From an uncultured Azospirillum sp. (GTDB lineage: Bacteria; Pseudomonadota; Alphaproteobacteria; Azospirillales; Azospirillaceae), in the NCBI RefSeq assembly GCF_946480385.1, contig NZ_CAMLJP010000176.1, positions 1 through 6,694 of the forward strand: 6,694 bases of DNA, written 5' to 3'. Positions 1 through 5,293 of this stretch are shown one piece after another; position 1 is the stretch's first letter; each line of letters opens with the position of its first letter. Under the pieces are notes generated by a model. It saw only the letters and a program-made list of their open reading frames with translations. It did not search any database and had not been told where the DNA came from. The translations under genes were made by a program, and so were the position numbers.

Positions 1-101
1 TGCCAGCTGTTCGTCAGGATGCTGGCCGGGTCGATGTGCAGGAACGACAGCACGAAGCCGACGACGAAGCACAACACCAGCGTCCGAATGATCCAACCCA
101 C
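1..101 (-). CDS. DUF6460-like small membrane protein, N-terminal fragment
   Basis: A stop-free minus-strand frame enters from the left edge, and only the first 33 codons or so are visible. The peptide begins MGWIIRTLVLCFVVGFVLSF: two charged or polar residues, then one hydrophobic segment (about residues 3-18), then LHIDPASILTNSW. A short membrane helix followed by an 'IDP..IL' motif is the pattern I associate with DUF6460, a small alphaproteobacterial family of unknown function. This comes from recall, not a search. The start is GTG at 101 or TTG at 104. An in-frame TGA at 116-114 rules out anything longer. Two GAGG ribosome-binding candidates lie at 110-107 and 115-112; the nearer one gives 5-nt spacing to GTG. 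It follows ispH on the same strand after about 84 nt and may be co-transcribed with it. The C-terminal part lies outside the window. Confidence 0.6.
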   Translation of the reverse strand, partial: MGWIIRTLVLCFVVGFVLSFLHIDPASILTNSW

Positions 102-126
102 CAAGACCTCACCTCACGCTCGTCAC

Positions 127-146
127 GGCGGAGCGTGCGCTCCGCC
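127..146 (-). other. Intercistronic GC-rich hairpin between ispH and the DUF6460-like gene
   Basis: GGCGGAGCG (127-135) and CGCTCCGCC (138-146) are perfect 9-bp inverted repeats around a 2-base centre; with a realistic loop this is 8 bp and a tetraloop. It lies 39 nt past the ispH stop. On the minus strand no T-run follows, so it is not a standard intrinsic terminator. It could be a weak or Rho-assisted terminator, or an mRNA-stabilising stem protecting the ispH 3' end. The dyad is certain; its role is inferred. Confidence 0.6.
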
Positions 147-185
147 TGAAGCAACGCGCCGCCCCGCGACCGGGTTCCGGCGCTG

Positions 186-1163
186 TCAAACCTCCTCCCG
201 CTCCACCGATAACGCGCGCGGCAACTTGAAGACAATGTTCTCCGTCGCCGTGCGCAGCTCCTCCACCGTCACGTCGAAGCGGGCGCGGGCGGCCTCGATG
301 AACTCCTCGACCAGCACTTCCGGCGCCGACGCGCCGGCGGTGATGCCGAGACGGGCGACGCCGGCCAGGGCGTTCCAATCGATGTCGACGGCGCGCTGGA
401 CCAACTGCGCGGCCGGGCAGCCATGGGTCTTCGCCACCTCCACCAGCCGCTTGGAGTTGGAGGAGTTCGGCGCACCCAGAACCAGCAGTGCCTCCACCTT
501 CGGCGCGATGGCCTTCACCGCCGCCTGACGGTTGGTGGTGGCGTAGCAGATGTCTTCCTTCTTCGGACCGGCGATGGCGGGGAAGCGGGCCTGGAGTGCC
601 GCCAGGATCTCCGTCGTCTCGTCGACCGACAGGGTGGTCTGGGTGGCGTAGGCGAGGTTGTCCGGGTCGCTCACCTCAAGGGTCGCGACGTCGGCCACCG
701 TCTCCACCAGCACCACGGCGCCTTCGGGCAGCTGGCCCATGGTGCCGATCACCTCCGGATGACCGGCATGTCCGATCAGGACGATCTGCTTGCCCTCGTC
801 GAAATGCCGTTCGGCCTCGCGATGCACCTTGCTGACCAGCGGGCAGGTGGCGTCGAGATAGAACAGCCCGCGCGCCTCCGCCGCCTGCGGCACCGATTTC
901 GGCACGCCATGGGCGGAGAAGACCACCGGGCGGCCGTCCGGCACCTCGGTCAGCTCGTCGACAAAGACGGCGCCCTTGGCTTCCAGGCTTTCGACCACGA
1001 AGCGGTTATGCACGATCTCGTGCCGGACATAGACCGGAGCCCCGAAGCGGTCGAGCGCCGTCTCGACGATCTGGATCGCCCGGTCCACCCCGGCGCAGAA
1101 ACCGCGCGGCGCCGCCAGCAGGATCGTCAGGGGCCGGGTGGCCTGGGGAGAGGTCGTGGTCAT
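186..1163 (-). CDS. ispH: 4-hydroxy-3-methylbut-2-enyl diphosphate reductase (IspH/LytB)
   Basis: IspH catalyses the last step of the MEP pathway, reducing HMBPP to IPP and DMAPP, the building blocks of quinones, carotenoids, hopanoids and undecaprenyl phosphate. It is a cytosolic iron-sulfur enzyme. The 325-residue protein is close to the family's usual length. The three cluster-ligating cysteines are C23 (GFCAGV), C107 (DATCPLV) and C206 ([10 protein letters not shown]). Substrate-pocket motifs are present: RHEIVHN (H48, H52), FSAHGV (H85), [13 protein letters not shown] (H135, catalytic E137), TQTTLSV (174-180), NSSNSKRL (S234, N236) and GITAGAS (S279). The ATG at 1163 gives a short polar extension before the first strand and is the only sensible start. 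The ribosome site is weak: AAGGG (1181-1177) lies 13 nt away. The gene runs divergently from the lipoprotein gene, behind its own candidate promoter, and has no functional link to the gcv operon. Confidence 0.98.
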   Translation of the reverse strand: MTTTSPQATRPLTILLAAPRGFCAGVDRAIQIVETALDRFGAPVYVRHEIVHNRFVVESLEAKGAVFVDELTEVPDGRPVVFSAHGVPKSVPQAAEARGLFYLDATCPLVSKVHREAERHFDEGKQIVLIGHAGHPEVIGTMGQLPEGAVVLVETVADVATLEVSDPDNLAYATQTTLSVDETTEILAALQARFPAIAGPKKEDICYATTNRQAAVKAIAPKVEALLVLGAPNSSNSKRLVEVAKTHGCPAAQLVQRAVDIDWNALAGVARLGITAGASAPEVLVEEFIEAARARFDVTVEELRTATENIVFKLPRALSVEREEV

Positions 1164-1223
1164 ATGCGCTGTACCGCCCTTGCGTGGAGTGGGTCGCCCT
1201 TAGGTGGTCCTGCGCCAGACGGT

Positions 1224-1255
1224 CACAAGGGATAGAACCGCCGCGCGGTCTTGTG
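1224..1255 (-). other. Imperfect hairpin or operator dyad in the predicted ispH leader
   Basis: CACAAG (1224-1229) pairs with CTTGTG (1250-1255), and inside it ACCGC (1237-1241) pairs with GCGGT (1245-1249) around a 3-base loop. The result is an 11-bp stem interrupted by a 7-base bulge on one side (1230-1236). Its centre holds the self-complementary CCGCGCGG (1241-1248). If the ispH promoter call is right, the hairpin begins about 10 nt into the ispH transcript and ends about 60 nt before the start codon. It could equally be a DNA operator serving the divergent genes. The pairing is visible; any function is inferred. Confidence 0.45.
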
Positions 1256-1279
1256 CCGGTCAAGCTGGGACACTAAAGT
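1251..1279 (+). promoter_or_regulatory. Weak candidate promoter for the lipoprotein gene
   Basis: TTGTGC (1251-1256), a 17-base spacer and TAAAGT (1274-1279) form a plus-strand pair with 3 and 4 consensus matches. A start near 1286 would leave a leader of about 32 nt. The -10 box would overlap the -10 box of the opposite ispH promoter, so the two could not be occupied at once. The match is poor and the call is tentative. Confidence 0.25.
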
Positions 1280-1300
1280 CGCGGTCCAACAGCCCGTCAA
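1272..1300 (-). promoter_or_regulatory. Candidate sigma-70-type promoter for ispH
   Basis: On the minus strand TTGACG (1300-1295) is separated by exactly 17 bases from TTTAGT (1277-1272). The first matches the -35 consensus at 5 of 6 positions and the second the -10 consensus at 4 of 6. Transcription would start near 1265, giving a leader of about 100 nt before the ispH ATG. It is the best pair I found in the 154-base divergent gap. Alphaproteobacterial -10 boxes are loose, so this remains a prediction. Confidence 0.5.
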
Positions 1301-1317
1301 CCGATCAGGCCGAACCG

Positions 1318-1920
1318 ATGGACCGCCGCGACCGTAATATAGGAACCCCCGCCCGGAAAAGCCCGCTGGCGTCCCTCTTTGGGATGGGCCGCCCTGCGCT
1401 GCTCGCGGCCGGGGCCGTGCTGGTGCTTTCCGGCTGCTCCGGCATGGGGATGGGGCCGACGAATCCGTCGGAGGCGGCGCTGGCCTGCCCGAAGGTCAAC
1501 ATCGTCCGCGACCTGCAGGAGGTAACGGTCTTCCGCCCCGGCGGCAAGGATTTGACCGATCTGGAGTCGCGCGCCGCTCTGGTCGATTTCACCGGCAGCT
1601 GCGACTACACCAGCAGCGGCGTCACCGTGAACGTGAACGTCTATCTGGTGGCCGAGCGCGGCCCGGCCCTTCAGGGCAACACCGCCAAGTACCAGTATTT
1701 CGTCGCTCTGGCCCAGCCGGACGACACGCTGGTGTCGAAGGCCTATTTCGACACCGACGTGACCTTCGTCCCCGGCCAGCCGCGCGCCGGCACCCGCGAG
1801 GAGCTGACCCCGAAGATCCCGCTGCCCAAGGACGCCAACGCCAAGGACTGGAAGATCTATCTCGGCTTCCAGCTGACGCCGGAGCAGCTGAACTTCAACC
1901 GGACGCAGATGAAGAAGTAA
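1318..1920 (+). CDS. Conserved-type lipoprotein of unknown function
   Basis: This 200-residue protein is predicted to be lipidated. A basic N-region (MDRRDRNIGTPARK) is followed by a hydrophobic stretch (about 27-37) and the lipobox LSGC, with C40 as the lipidated cysteine. The mature part starts with a Gly/Met-rich linker, then a domain with C57 (ALACPKV) and C95 (GSCDYTSS), which could form a periplasmic disulfide. The alternating VTVNVNVYLV (102-111), later strand-like segments and YLGFQL near the C-terminus suggest a beta-rich fold. I recall similar unnamed lipoproteins in Rhodospirillales but cannot name a domain or function. ATG at 1318 was chosen because an AGG (1307-1309) lies 8 nt upstream. 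A GTG at 1204 would extend the frame through the promoter region and bury the signal peptide. ATG at 1384 would give a shorter signal peptide but has no ribosome site. The gene appears monocistronic; the REP-like hairpins begin 36 nt after its stop. Confidence 0.85.
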   Translation: MDRRDRNIGTPARKSPLASLFGMGRPALLAAGAVLVLSGCSGMGMGPTNPSEAALACPKVNIVRDLQEVTVFRPGGKDLTDLESRAALVDFTGSCDYTSSGVTVNVNVYLVAERGPALQGNTAKYQYFVALAQPDDTLVSKAYFDTDVTFVPGQPRAGTREELTPKIPLPKDANAKDWKIYLGFQLTPEQLNFNRTQMKK

Positions 1921-1956
1921 GCGCTGCGGTTCATCGGTGCCGGAGCCTTCCCTTTT

Positions 1957-1988
1957 CGACCGTCATTCCCGCGAAGGCGGGAATCCAG
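1957..1988 (+). repeat. REP-like palindromic unit, copy A
   Basis: This unit carries CCGTCATTCCCGC, a GAAG loop and GCGGGAATCCAG; the 8-bp stem pairs 1965-1972 with 1977-1984. It belongs to the well-known class of 'GTCATTCCCGCGAA..' extragenic palindromes, dispersed in many proteobacterial genomes. Spurious translations of these contain peptides such as 'SRLRGNDG', and a minus-strand reading frame here does exactly that. It may also help end transcription of the lipoprotein gene, although no T-run follows. Confidence 0.85.
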
Positions 1989-2014
1989 CCGCATCAACCG
2001 CTTGATCAGGAAGC

Positions 2015-2046
2015 CTGGATCCCCGCCTTCGCGGGGATGACGGCCG
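2015..2046 (-). repeat. REP-like palindromic unit, inverted copy B
   Basis: Read on the minus strand this unit matches copy A at 29 of 32 positions by my alignment. Its own 8-bp stem pairs 2019-2026 with 2031-2038 around CTTC. Two of the three differences sit at paired positions (1967 with 1982) and are compensatory: T-A in copy A is C-G in copy B, so the hairpin is kept. A and B lie 26 bases apart in opposite orientation and could fold into one long stem. The spacer itself holds ATCAA (1993-1997) and TTGAT (2002-2006) around CCGC. Confidence 0.85.
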
Positions 2047-2079
2047 AAGAAGCTGTGGCTTGGCTTCGAATCCCGCCAA

Positions 2080-2108
2080 TTGACAAACTTGTATATTCGC
2101 GACACTGT
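2080..2108 (+). promoter_or_regulatory. Candidate promoter of the gcv operon
   Basis: A perfect -35 hexamer TTGACA lies at 2080-2085, 34 bases after the REP-like pair and 40-50 bases before the riboswitch, where a gcv promoter should be. The -10 is unclear: at 17-base spacing the hexamer is CACTGT (2103-2108), with only 2 consensus matches. A better-looking TATATT (2092-2097) is only 6 bases from TTGACA and has no -35 of its own at the correct distance. Transcription probably starts around 2110-2118, just before aptamer I. Confidence 0.5.
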
Positions 2109-2119
2109 GCCGCCATCAC

Positions 2120-2352
2120 GCCGATGATCCCTCGCGGGAGAGATCGCTTTCGGGCTTGTCGTAAATCGACAGGTCCGCGGGCGGCGCCGAAGGAGCAACC
2201 GCCCCCGGAAACTCTCAGGCAAAAGGACCGCAAGGGGATAAGGCAACTCTGGAAAGCAGCTTCGGCGCTCACCCGCCGCGACTCACCGAAGGAGTAAACC
2301 GGGTGCCCGGCTCGACCGGACAACGGTGAATCTCTCAGGTCCAAGACAGAGG
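2120..2352 (+). promoter_or_regulatory. Tandem glycine riboswitch, two aptamers
   Basis: Two consecutive glycine-binding RNA domains precede gcvT. Aptamer I (about 2128-2237) has the hallmark segments GGGAGAG (2136-2142), GCCGAAGGAGCAA (2186-2198) and AACTCTCAGGCAAAAGGAC (2210-2228). Its P1 pairs 2134-2137 with 2228-2231 and 2129-2132 with 2233-2236; GAGAG (2138-2142) pairs with CTCTC (2212-2216). An arm pairs CTTGTCG with CGACAGG around 2155-2173, and GGGCGG pairs with CCGCCC. Aptamer II (about 2247-2351) has CACCGAAGGAGTAAACC (2284-2300) and AATCTCTCAGGTCCAAGACA (2329-2348); its P1 pairs CTCTG (2247-2251) with CAGAG (2347-2351). GCC (2120-2122) before aptamer I can pair with GGC (2242-2244) in the short linker, consistent with the P0/kink-turn of tandem glycine riboswitches, though I did not resolve the kink-turn itself. 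In this class glycine normally switches on gcv genes. Confidence 0.95.
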
Positions 2353-2409
2353 GGGCAGCTTCCTGCATCGATCCCGATGCGGGCGCTAGAACCCTGTCGG
2401 AGGACCCGC
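2353..2409 (+). promoter_or_regulatory. gcvT leader: riboswitch expression platform and ribosome binding site
   Basis: Between aptamer II and the gcvT start there is no T-run, so an intrinsic terminator is unlikely and translational control fits better. GGAGG (2399-2403) is the ribosome site, 6 nt before GTG 2410. A strong hairpin pairs CCTGCATCG (2362-2370) with CGATGCGGG (2375-2383) around ATCC and leaves the ribosome site free. Competing pairings exist. ATGCGGG (2377-2383) can pair with CCCGCGT (2405-2411), which includes the start codon. CTTCC (2359-2363) can pair with GGAGG with one G-T wobble. Which form glycine favours cannot be told by eye. Confidence 0.6.
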
Positions 2410-3522
2410 GTGACCGAGGCCGCAACCGCTCTCAAGACCACCCCGCTGCACGCGCTCCATGTCGAGCTCGGCGCCCGCATGGTGCCTTTCGCCGGCTATG
2501 ACATGCCGGTGCAGTATCCGCTGGGCATCCTGAAGGAGCACCAGCACACCCGCGAGAAGGCCGGGCTGTTCGACGTGTCCCACATGGGGCAGGTCCGCCT
2601 GACCGGCGACGATCCCGCCAGCGCCCTTGAAACGCTGGTTCCCGGCGACATCAAGGGGTTGGCGCAGGGCCGCATGCGCTACACGCTGTTCCTGAACGAG
2701 CAGGGCGGCATCCTCGACGACCTGATGGTGACCAATGCCGGCGACCACCTGTTCCTGGTGGTGAACGCCGCCTGCAAGGAGCAGGACGTCGCCCATCTGC
2801 GCGAGAAGCTGGCCGGCAAGGCCGAGGTCGAGCTGCTGGACGATCTGGCGCTGATGGCGCTCCAGGGCCCGATGGCGGCCGAGGTGATGGCCCGCTTCGT
2901 GCCGGAAGCCGCCACCATGAAGTTCATGAGCTACCTGTCCGCCACCTTCAAGGGCGTGCCGGTGATCCTGACCCGCTCCGGCTACACCGGCGAGGACGGC
3001 TACGAGATCTCCTGCGACAAGGGCGACGCGGAGATGGTCGCCCGCGCGCTGCTGGGCGAGTCGGAGGTCGAGGCGATCGGCCTCGGCGCCCGCGACTCGC
3101 TGCGGCTGGAGGCCGGGCTCTGCCTTTACGGGCACGACATCGACACCACCACGACGCCGGTCGAAGGCGCGCTGGAATGGACGCTGCCGAAGCGCCGCCG
3201 CGCCGAGGGTGGCTTCCCCGGTTACGACATCATCCACCGGCAGCTGACCGAGGGCGCCACGCGCCGCCGCGTCGGCATCCAGCCGGAAGGCCGCCAGCCG
3301 GCCCGCGAGCACACCGAAATCCAGGACGCCAACGGCAACCGCATCGGCGAGATCACCAGCGGCGGCTTCGGCCCCACCGCCGGCGCGCCGGTCGCCATGG
3401 GCTATGTCGACATTGCGAACTCCGCGGTGGGCACGCCGCTGACGCTGATGGTGCGCGGCAAGCCGCTGCCCGCCCGCGTCGCCGCCACGCCCTTTGTGCC
3501 GCAACGCTATTACCGGGGCTGA
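2410..3522 (+). CDS. gcvT: Aminomethyltransferase, T-protein of the glycine cleavage system
   Basis: GcvT takes the aminomethyl group from lipoylated GcvH, transfers the carbon to tetrahydrofolate as 5,10-methylene-THF and releases ammonia. With the GTG start at 2410 it has 370 residues, the usual size. Family signatures in order: FAGYDMPVQYP (27-37), REKAGLFDVSHMGQ (48-61), QGGILDDLMV (98-107, with the folate-binding Asp at D103 or D104), RSGYTGEDGYEIS (189-201), GLGARDSLRLEAGLCLYGHD (224-243), and ITSGGFGPT (315-323) in the C-terminal barrel domain. The start is fixed by GGAGG at 2399-2403 and by conservation beginning at TPLHALH. An in-frame GTG at 2326 would add 28 residues, but it lies inside riboswitch aptamer II and is rejected. 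It is the first gene of the operon and directly follows the glycine riboswitch. Confidence 0.97.
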   Translation: MTEAATALKTTPLHALHVELGARMVPFAGYDMPVQYPLGILKEHQHTREKAGLFDVSHMGQVRLTGDDPASALETLVPGDIKGLAQGRMRYTLFLNEQGGILDDLMVTNAGDHLFLVVNAACKEQDVAHLREKLAGKAEVELLDDLALMALQGPMAAEVMARFVPEAATMKFMSYLSATFKGVPVILTRSGYTGEDGYEISCDKGDAEMVARALLGESEVEAIGLGARDSLRLEAGLCLYGHDIDTTTTPVEGALEWTLPKRRRAEGGFPGYDIIHRQLTEGATRRRVGIQPEGRQPAREHTEIQDANGNRIGEITSGGFGPTAGAPVAMGYVDIANSAVGTPLTLMVRGKPLPARVAATPFVPQRYYRG

Positions 3523-3573
3523 CGCCTCTACTTCCCGACCGCCAACAACCGTTTTGAACAGGGAACCCTTCCG

Positions 3574-3948
3574 ATGAGCAAGAAATTCACCAAGGACCAC
3601 GAGTGGGTTCAGGTCGATGGCGATGTCGCCACCGTCGGCGTCACCGACTTCGCGCAGAGCCAGCTGGGCGACGTTGTGTTCGTCGAGCTGCCCGAGGCCG
3701 GCCGCGTGCTGGAGCAGGGCAAGGAAGCCGCTGTCGTCGAATCCGTGAAGGCTGCCAGCGACGTGTACGCACCGGTCTCCGGCACCGTCGTGGAGGCCAA
3801 CCAGGCCCTGGTCGATGACCCGTCGATGGTCAACAGCGCCGCCGAGACCGATGGCTGGTTCTTCAAGATCCAGTTGAAGGACGCCTCCGAACTCGATGGT
3901 CTAATGGACGAATCGGCCTACAAGGCCTTCGTTGAGGAATCCCACTGA
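3574..3948 (+). CDS. gcvH: Glycine cleavage system H protein (lipoyl carrier)
   Basis: GcvH is the small shuttle whose lipoyl arm carries the aminomethyl intermediate from the P-protein to the T-protein and is reoxidised by the L-protein. The 124-residue sequence is full length. The lipoylation site is K59 in [18 protein letters not shown]-terminal KFTKDHEWV and [19 protein letters not shown], and ETDGWFFKI near the C-terminus, are family hallmarks. AGGGA (3560-3564) lies 9 nt before the ATG. The gene follows gcvT after 51 nt in which I see nothing but this ribosome site. Its stop codon is one base from the gcvPA start, so the two are probably coupled in translation. Lipoylation would need LipA/LipB or a ligase encoded elsewhere. 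Confidence 0.98.
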   Translation: MSKKFTKDHEWVQVDGDVATVGVTDFAQSQLGDVVFVELPEAGRVLEQGKEAAVVESVKAASDVYAPVSGTVVEANQALVDDPSMVNSAAETDGWFFKIQLKDASELDGLMDESAYKAFVEESH

Positions 3949-3949
3949 C

Positions 3950-5293
3950 ATGCGCTATCTGCCCCTGACCGAGGCCGACCGGCAGTCGATGCTGGAGGCC
4001 GTCCGCGCAACATCGGTCGAAGACCTGTTCCGCGATGTTCCAAAGGCGGCCCAACTGGCTGGCCCGATCGGGGGCTTGCCCAACCATATGGGCGAGCTTG
4101 AGGTCGAACGGCTGCTGGGGACCATGGCGGCGAAGAACCTGACGGCGGGATCGGTGCCGAGCTTCCTCGGCGCCGGCGCCTACCGCCACCATGTCCCGGC
4201 CACCGTCGACCATCTGGTCCAGCGCGGCGAGTTCCTGACCGCTTACACGCCGTACCAGCCGGAGGTGAGCCAGGGCACGCTGCAGGTCCTGTTCGAATTC
4301 CAGACCCAGGTCGCGCTGCTGACCGGCATGGATGTGGCCAACGCCTCGATGTATGACGGCGCCACCTCCTGCGCCGAGGCGGTGATGATGGCCAATCGCG
4401 TCACCCGGCGGAAGAAGGCGATCCTGTCCGGCGGCCTGCACCCGCACTACCGCGACGTGACCACCACCGACGCCCGCTTCATCGGCTTCGAGGCGGTGGC
4501 CCTGCCGGCCGCCCCGACCGGTGGCGAGGATCTGCTGGCGCTGGTCGACGACAAGACGTCCTGCGTCGTCGTTCAGAACCCCGACGTGTTCGGCCATGTC
4601 CGCGACTACACCGATCTCGCCGCCGCCTGCCAAGCCAAGGGCGCCCTGCTGATCGTCGTGGTGACCGAGGCGCTGTCGCTTGGGCTGCTGACGCCGCCGG
4701 GCGACATGGGTGCCGACATCGTCGCGGCGGAAGGCCAGTCCTTCGGCAACGCGCTGAATTTCGGCGGCCCCTATGTCGGGCTGTTCGCGGTGAAGGACAA
4801 ATATGTCCGCCAGATGCCGGGCCGCCTGTGCGGTGAGACGGTGGACGCCGACGGCCGCCGTGGCTTCGTGCTGACGCTCTCCACCCGCGAGCAGCACATC
4901 CGCCGCGAGAAGGCGACCTCGAACATCTGCACCAACTCCGGCCTGTGCGCGCTGGCCTTCTCGATCCATGTCAGCCTGCTGGGAGAGGCGGGTATCACGC
5001 AGCTGGCCCAATTGAATCACGCCAAGGCGGTCCAGATGGCTGACAAGCTGGCGGCTGTTCCGGGTGTCGAGCTGCTGAACGACGGCTTCTTCAACGAATT
5101 CACCGTCAAGCTGCCGAAGCCGGCCGCCGCGGTGGTCGAGGAGCTTGCCAAGCGCCGCATCCTCGGCGGCGTGCCGGTGTCACGCCTCTATCCGGGCGAA
5201 ATGGAAGACCTGCTGCTGGTCGCCGTCACCGAGACCAACACCGATGCGGACATGGACGCCTTCGCTGCCGCTCTGACTGAGGTTCTGGCATGA
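3950..5293 (+). CDS. gcvPA: Glycine dehydrogenase (decarboxylating) subunit 1, P-protein alpha
   Basis: This is the N-terminal half of the split P-protein. With GcvPB it forms the complex that decarboxylates glycine and loads the remaining aminomethyl group onto GcvH. It has 447 residues, normal for the split form. Recognisable stretches are YLPLTEADR at the start, [43 protein letters not shown] (134-144), [12 protein letters not shown] and the glycine-rich [18 protein letters not shown] (263-280). It has the aminotransferase-like fold but no PLP lysine of its own; in this family that lysine is in the beta subunit. ATG 3950 is preceded by GAGGA (3934-3938) inside the gcvH end, 11 nt away. A TTG at 3932 would overlap gcvH and is less likely. 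Its stop overlaps the gcvPB start in an ATGA. Confidence 0.97.
   Translation: MRYLPLTEADRQSMLEAVRATSVEDLFRDVPKAAQLAGPIGGLPNHMGELEVERLLGTMAAKNLTAGSVPSFLGAGAYRHHVPATVDHLVQRGEFLTAYTPYQPEVSQGTLQVLFEFQTQVALLTGMDVANASMYDGATSCAEAVMMANRVTRRKKAILSGGLHPHYRDVTTTDARFIGFEAVALPAAPTGGEDLLALVDDKTSCVVVQNPDVFGHVRDYTDLAAACQAKGALLIVVVTEALSLGLLTPPGDMGADIVAAEGQSFGNALNFGGPYVGLFAVKDKYVRQMPGRLCGETVDADGRRGFVLTLSTREQHIRREKATSNICTNSGLCALAFSIHVSLLGEAGITQLAQLNHAKAVQMADKLAAVPGVELLNDGFFNEFTVKLPKPAAAVVEELAKRRILGGVPVSRLYPGEMEDLLLVAVTETNTDADMDAFAAALTEVLA

Noticed and set aside
423..1235. Plus-strand open frame of 270 codons opposite ispH
   Set aside because: ispH with all its cluster cysteines occupies the minus strand; this frame has a His/Arg/Gly-rich shadow composition.
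1204..1317. N-terminal extension of the lipoprotein from GTG 1204
   Set aside because: It would place the signal peptide about 65 residues in and overlap the divergent promoter region; ATG 1318 has a ribosome site.
1957..2046. Possible CRISPR or insertion-sequence remnant
   Set aside because: Only two units, inverted rather than direct, each palindromic; no spacers, no transposase fragment and no target-site duplication seen.
2037..2297. Plus-strand open frame of 86 codons, and minus-strand frames over 1857-2425
   Set aside because: They run through the REP-like repeats and the glycine riboswitch. Peptides such as HPREGGDPG and SRLRGNDG are known false translations of this repeat class.
2353..2409. 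Intrinsic terminator as the riboswitch output
   Set aside because: The hairpin at 2362-2383 is followed by GCGCTAG with no T-run, so Rho-independent termination is not supported.
2386..3600. Long open frame of 404 codons on the minus strand opposite gcvT
   Set aside because: Low-complexity, Ala/Gly/His/Arg-rich translation typical of the antisense of high-GC genes; gcvT on the other strand is unmistakable.
3863..5020. Long open frame of 385 codons on the minus strand opposite gcvPA
   Set aside because: Antisense shadow of a well-conserved gene; no recognisable domain and the composition is a codon-bias artefact.
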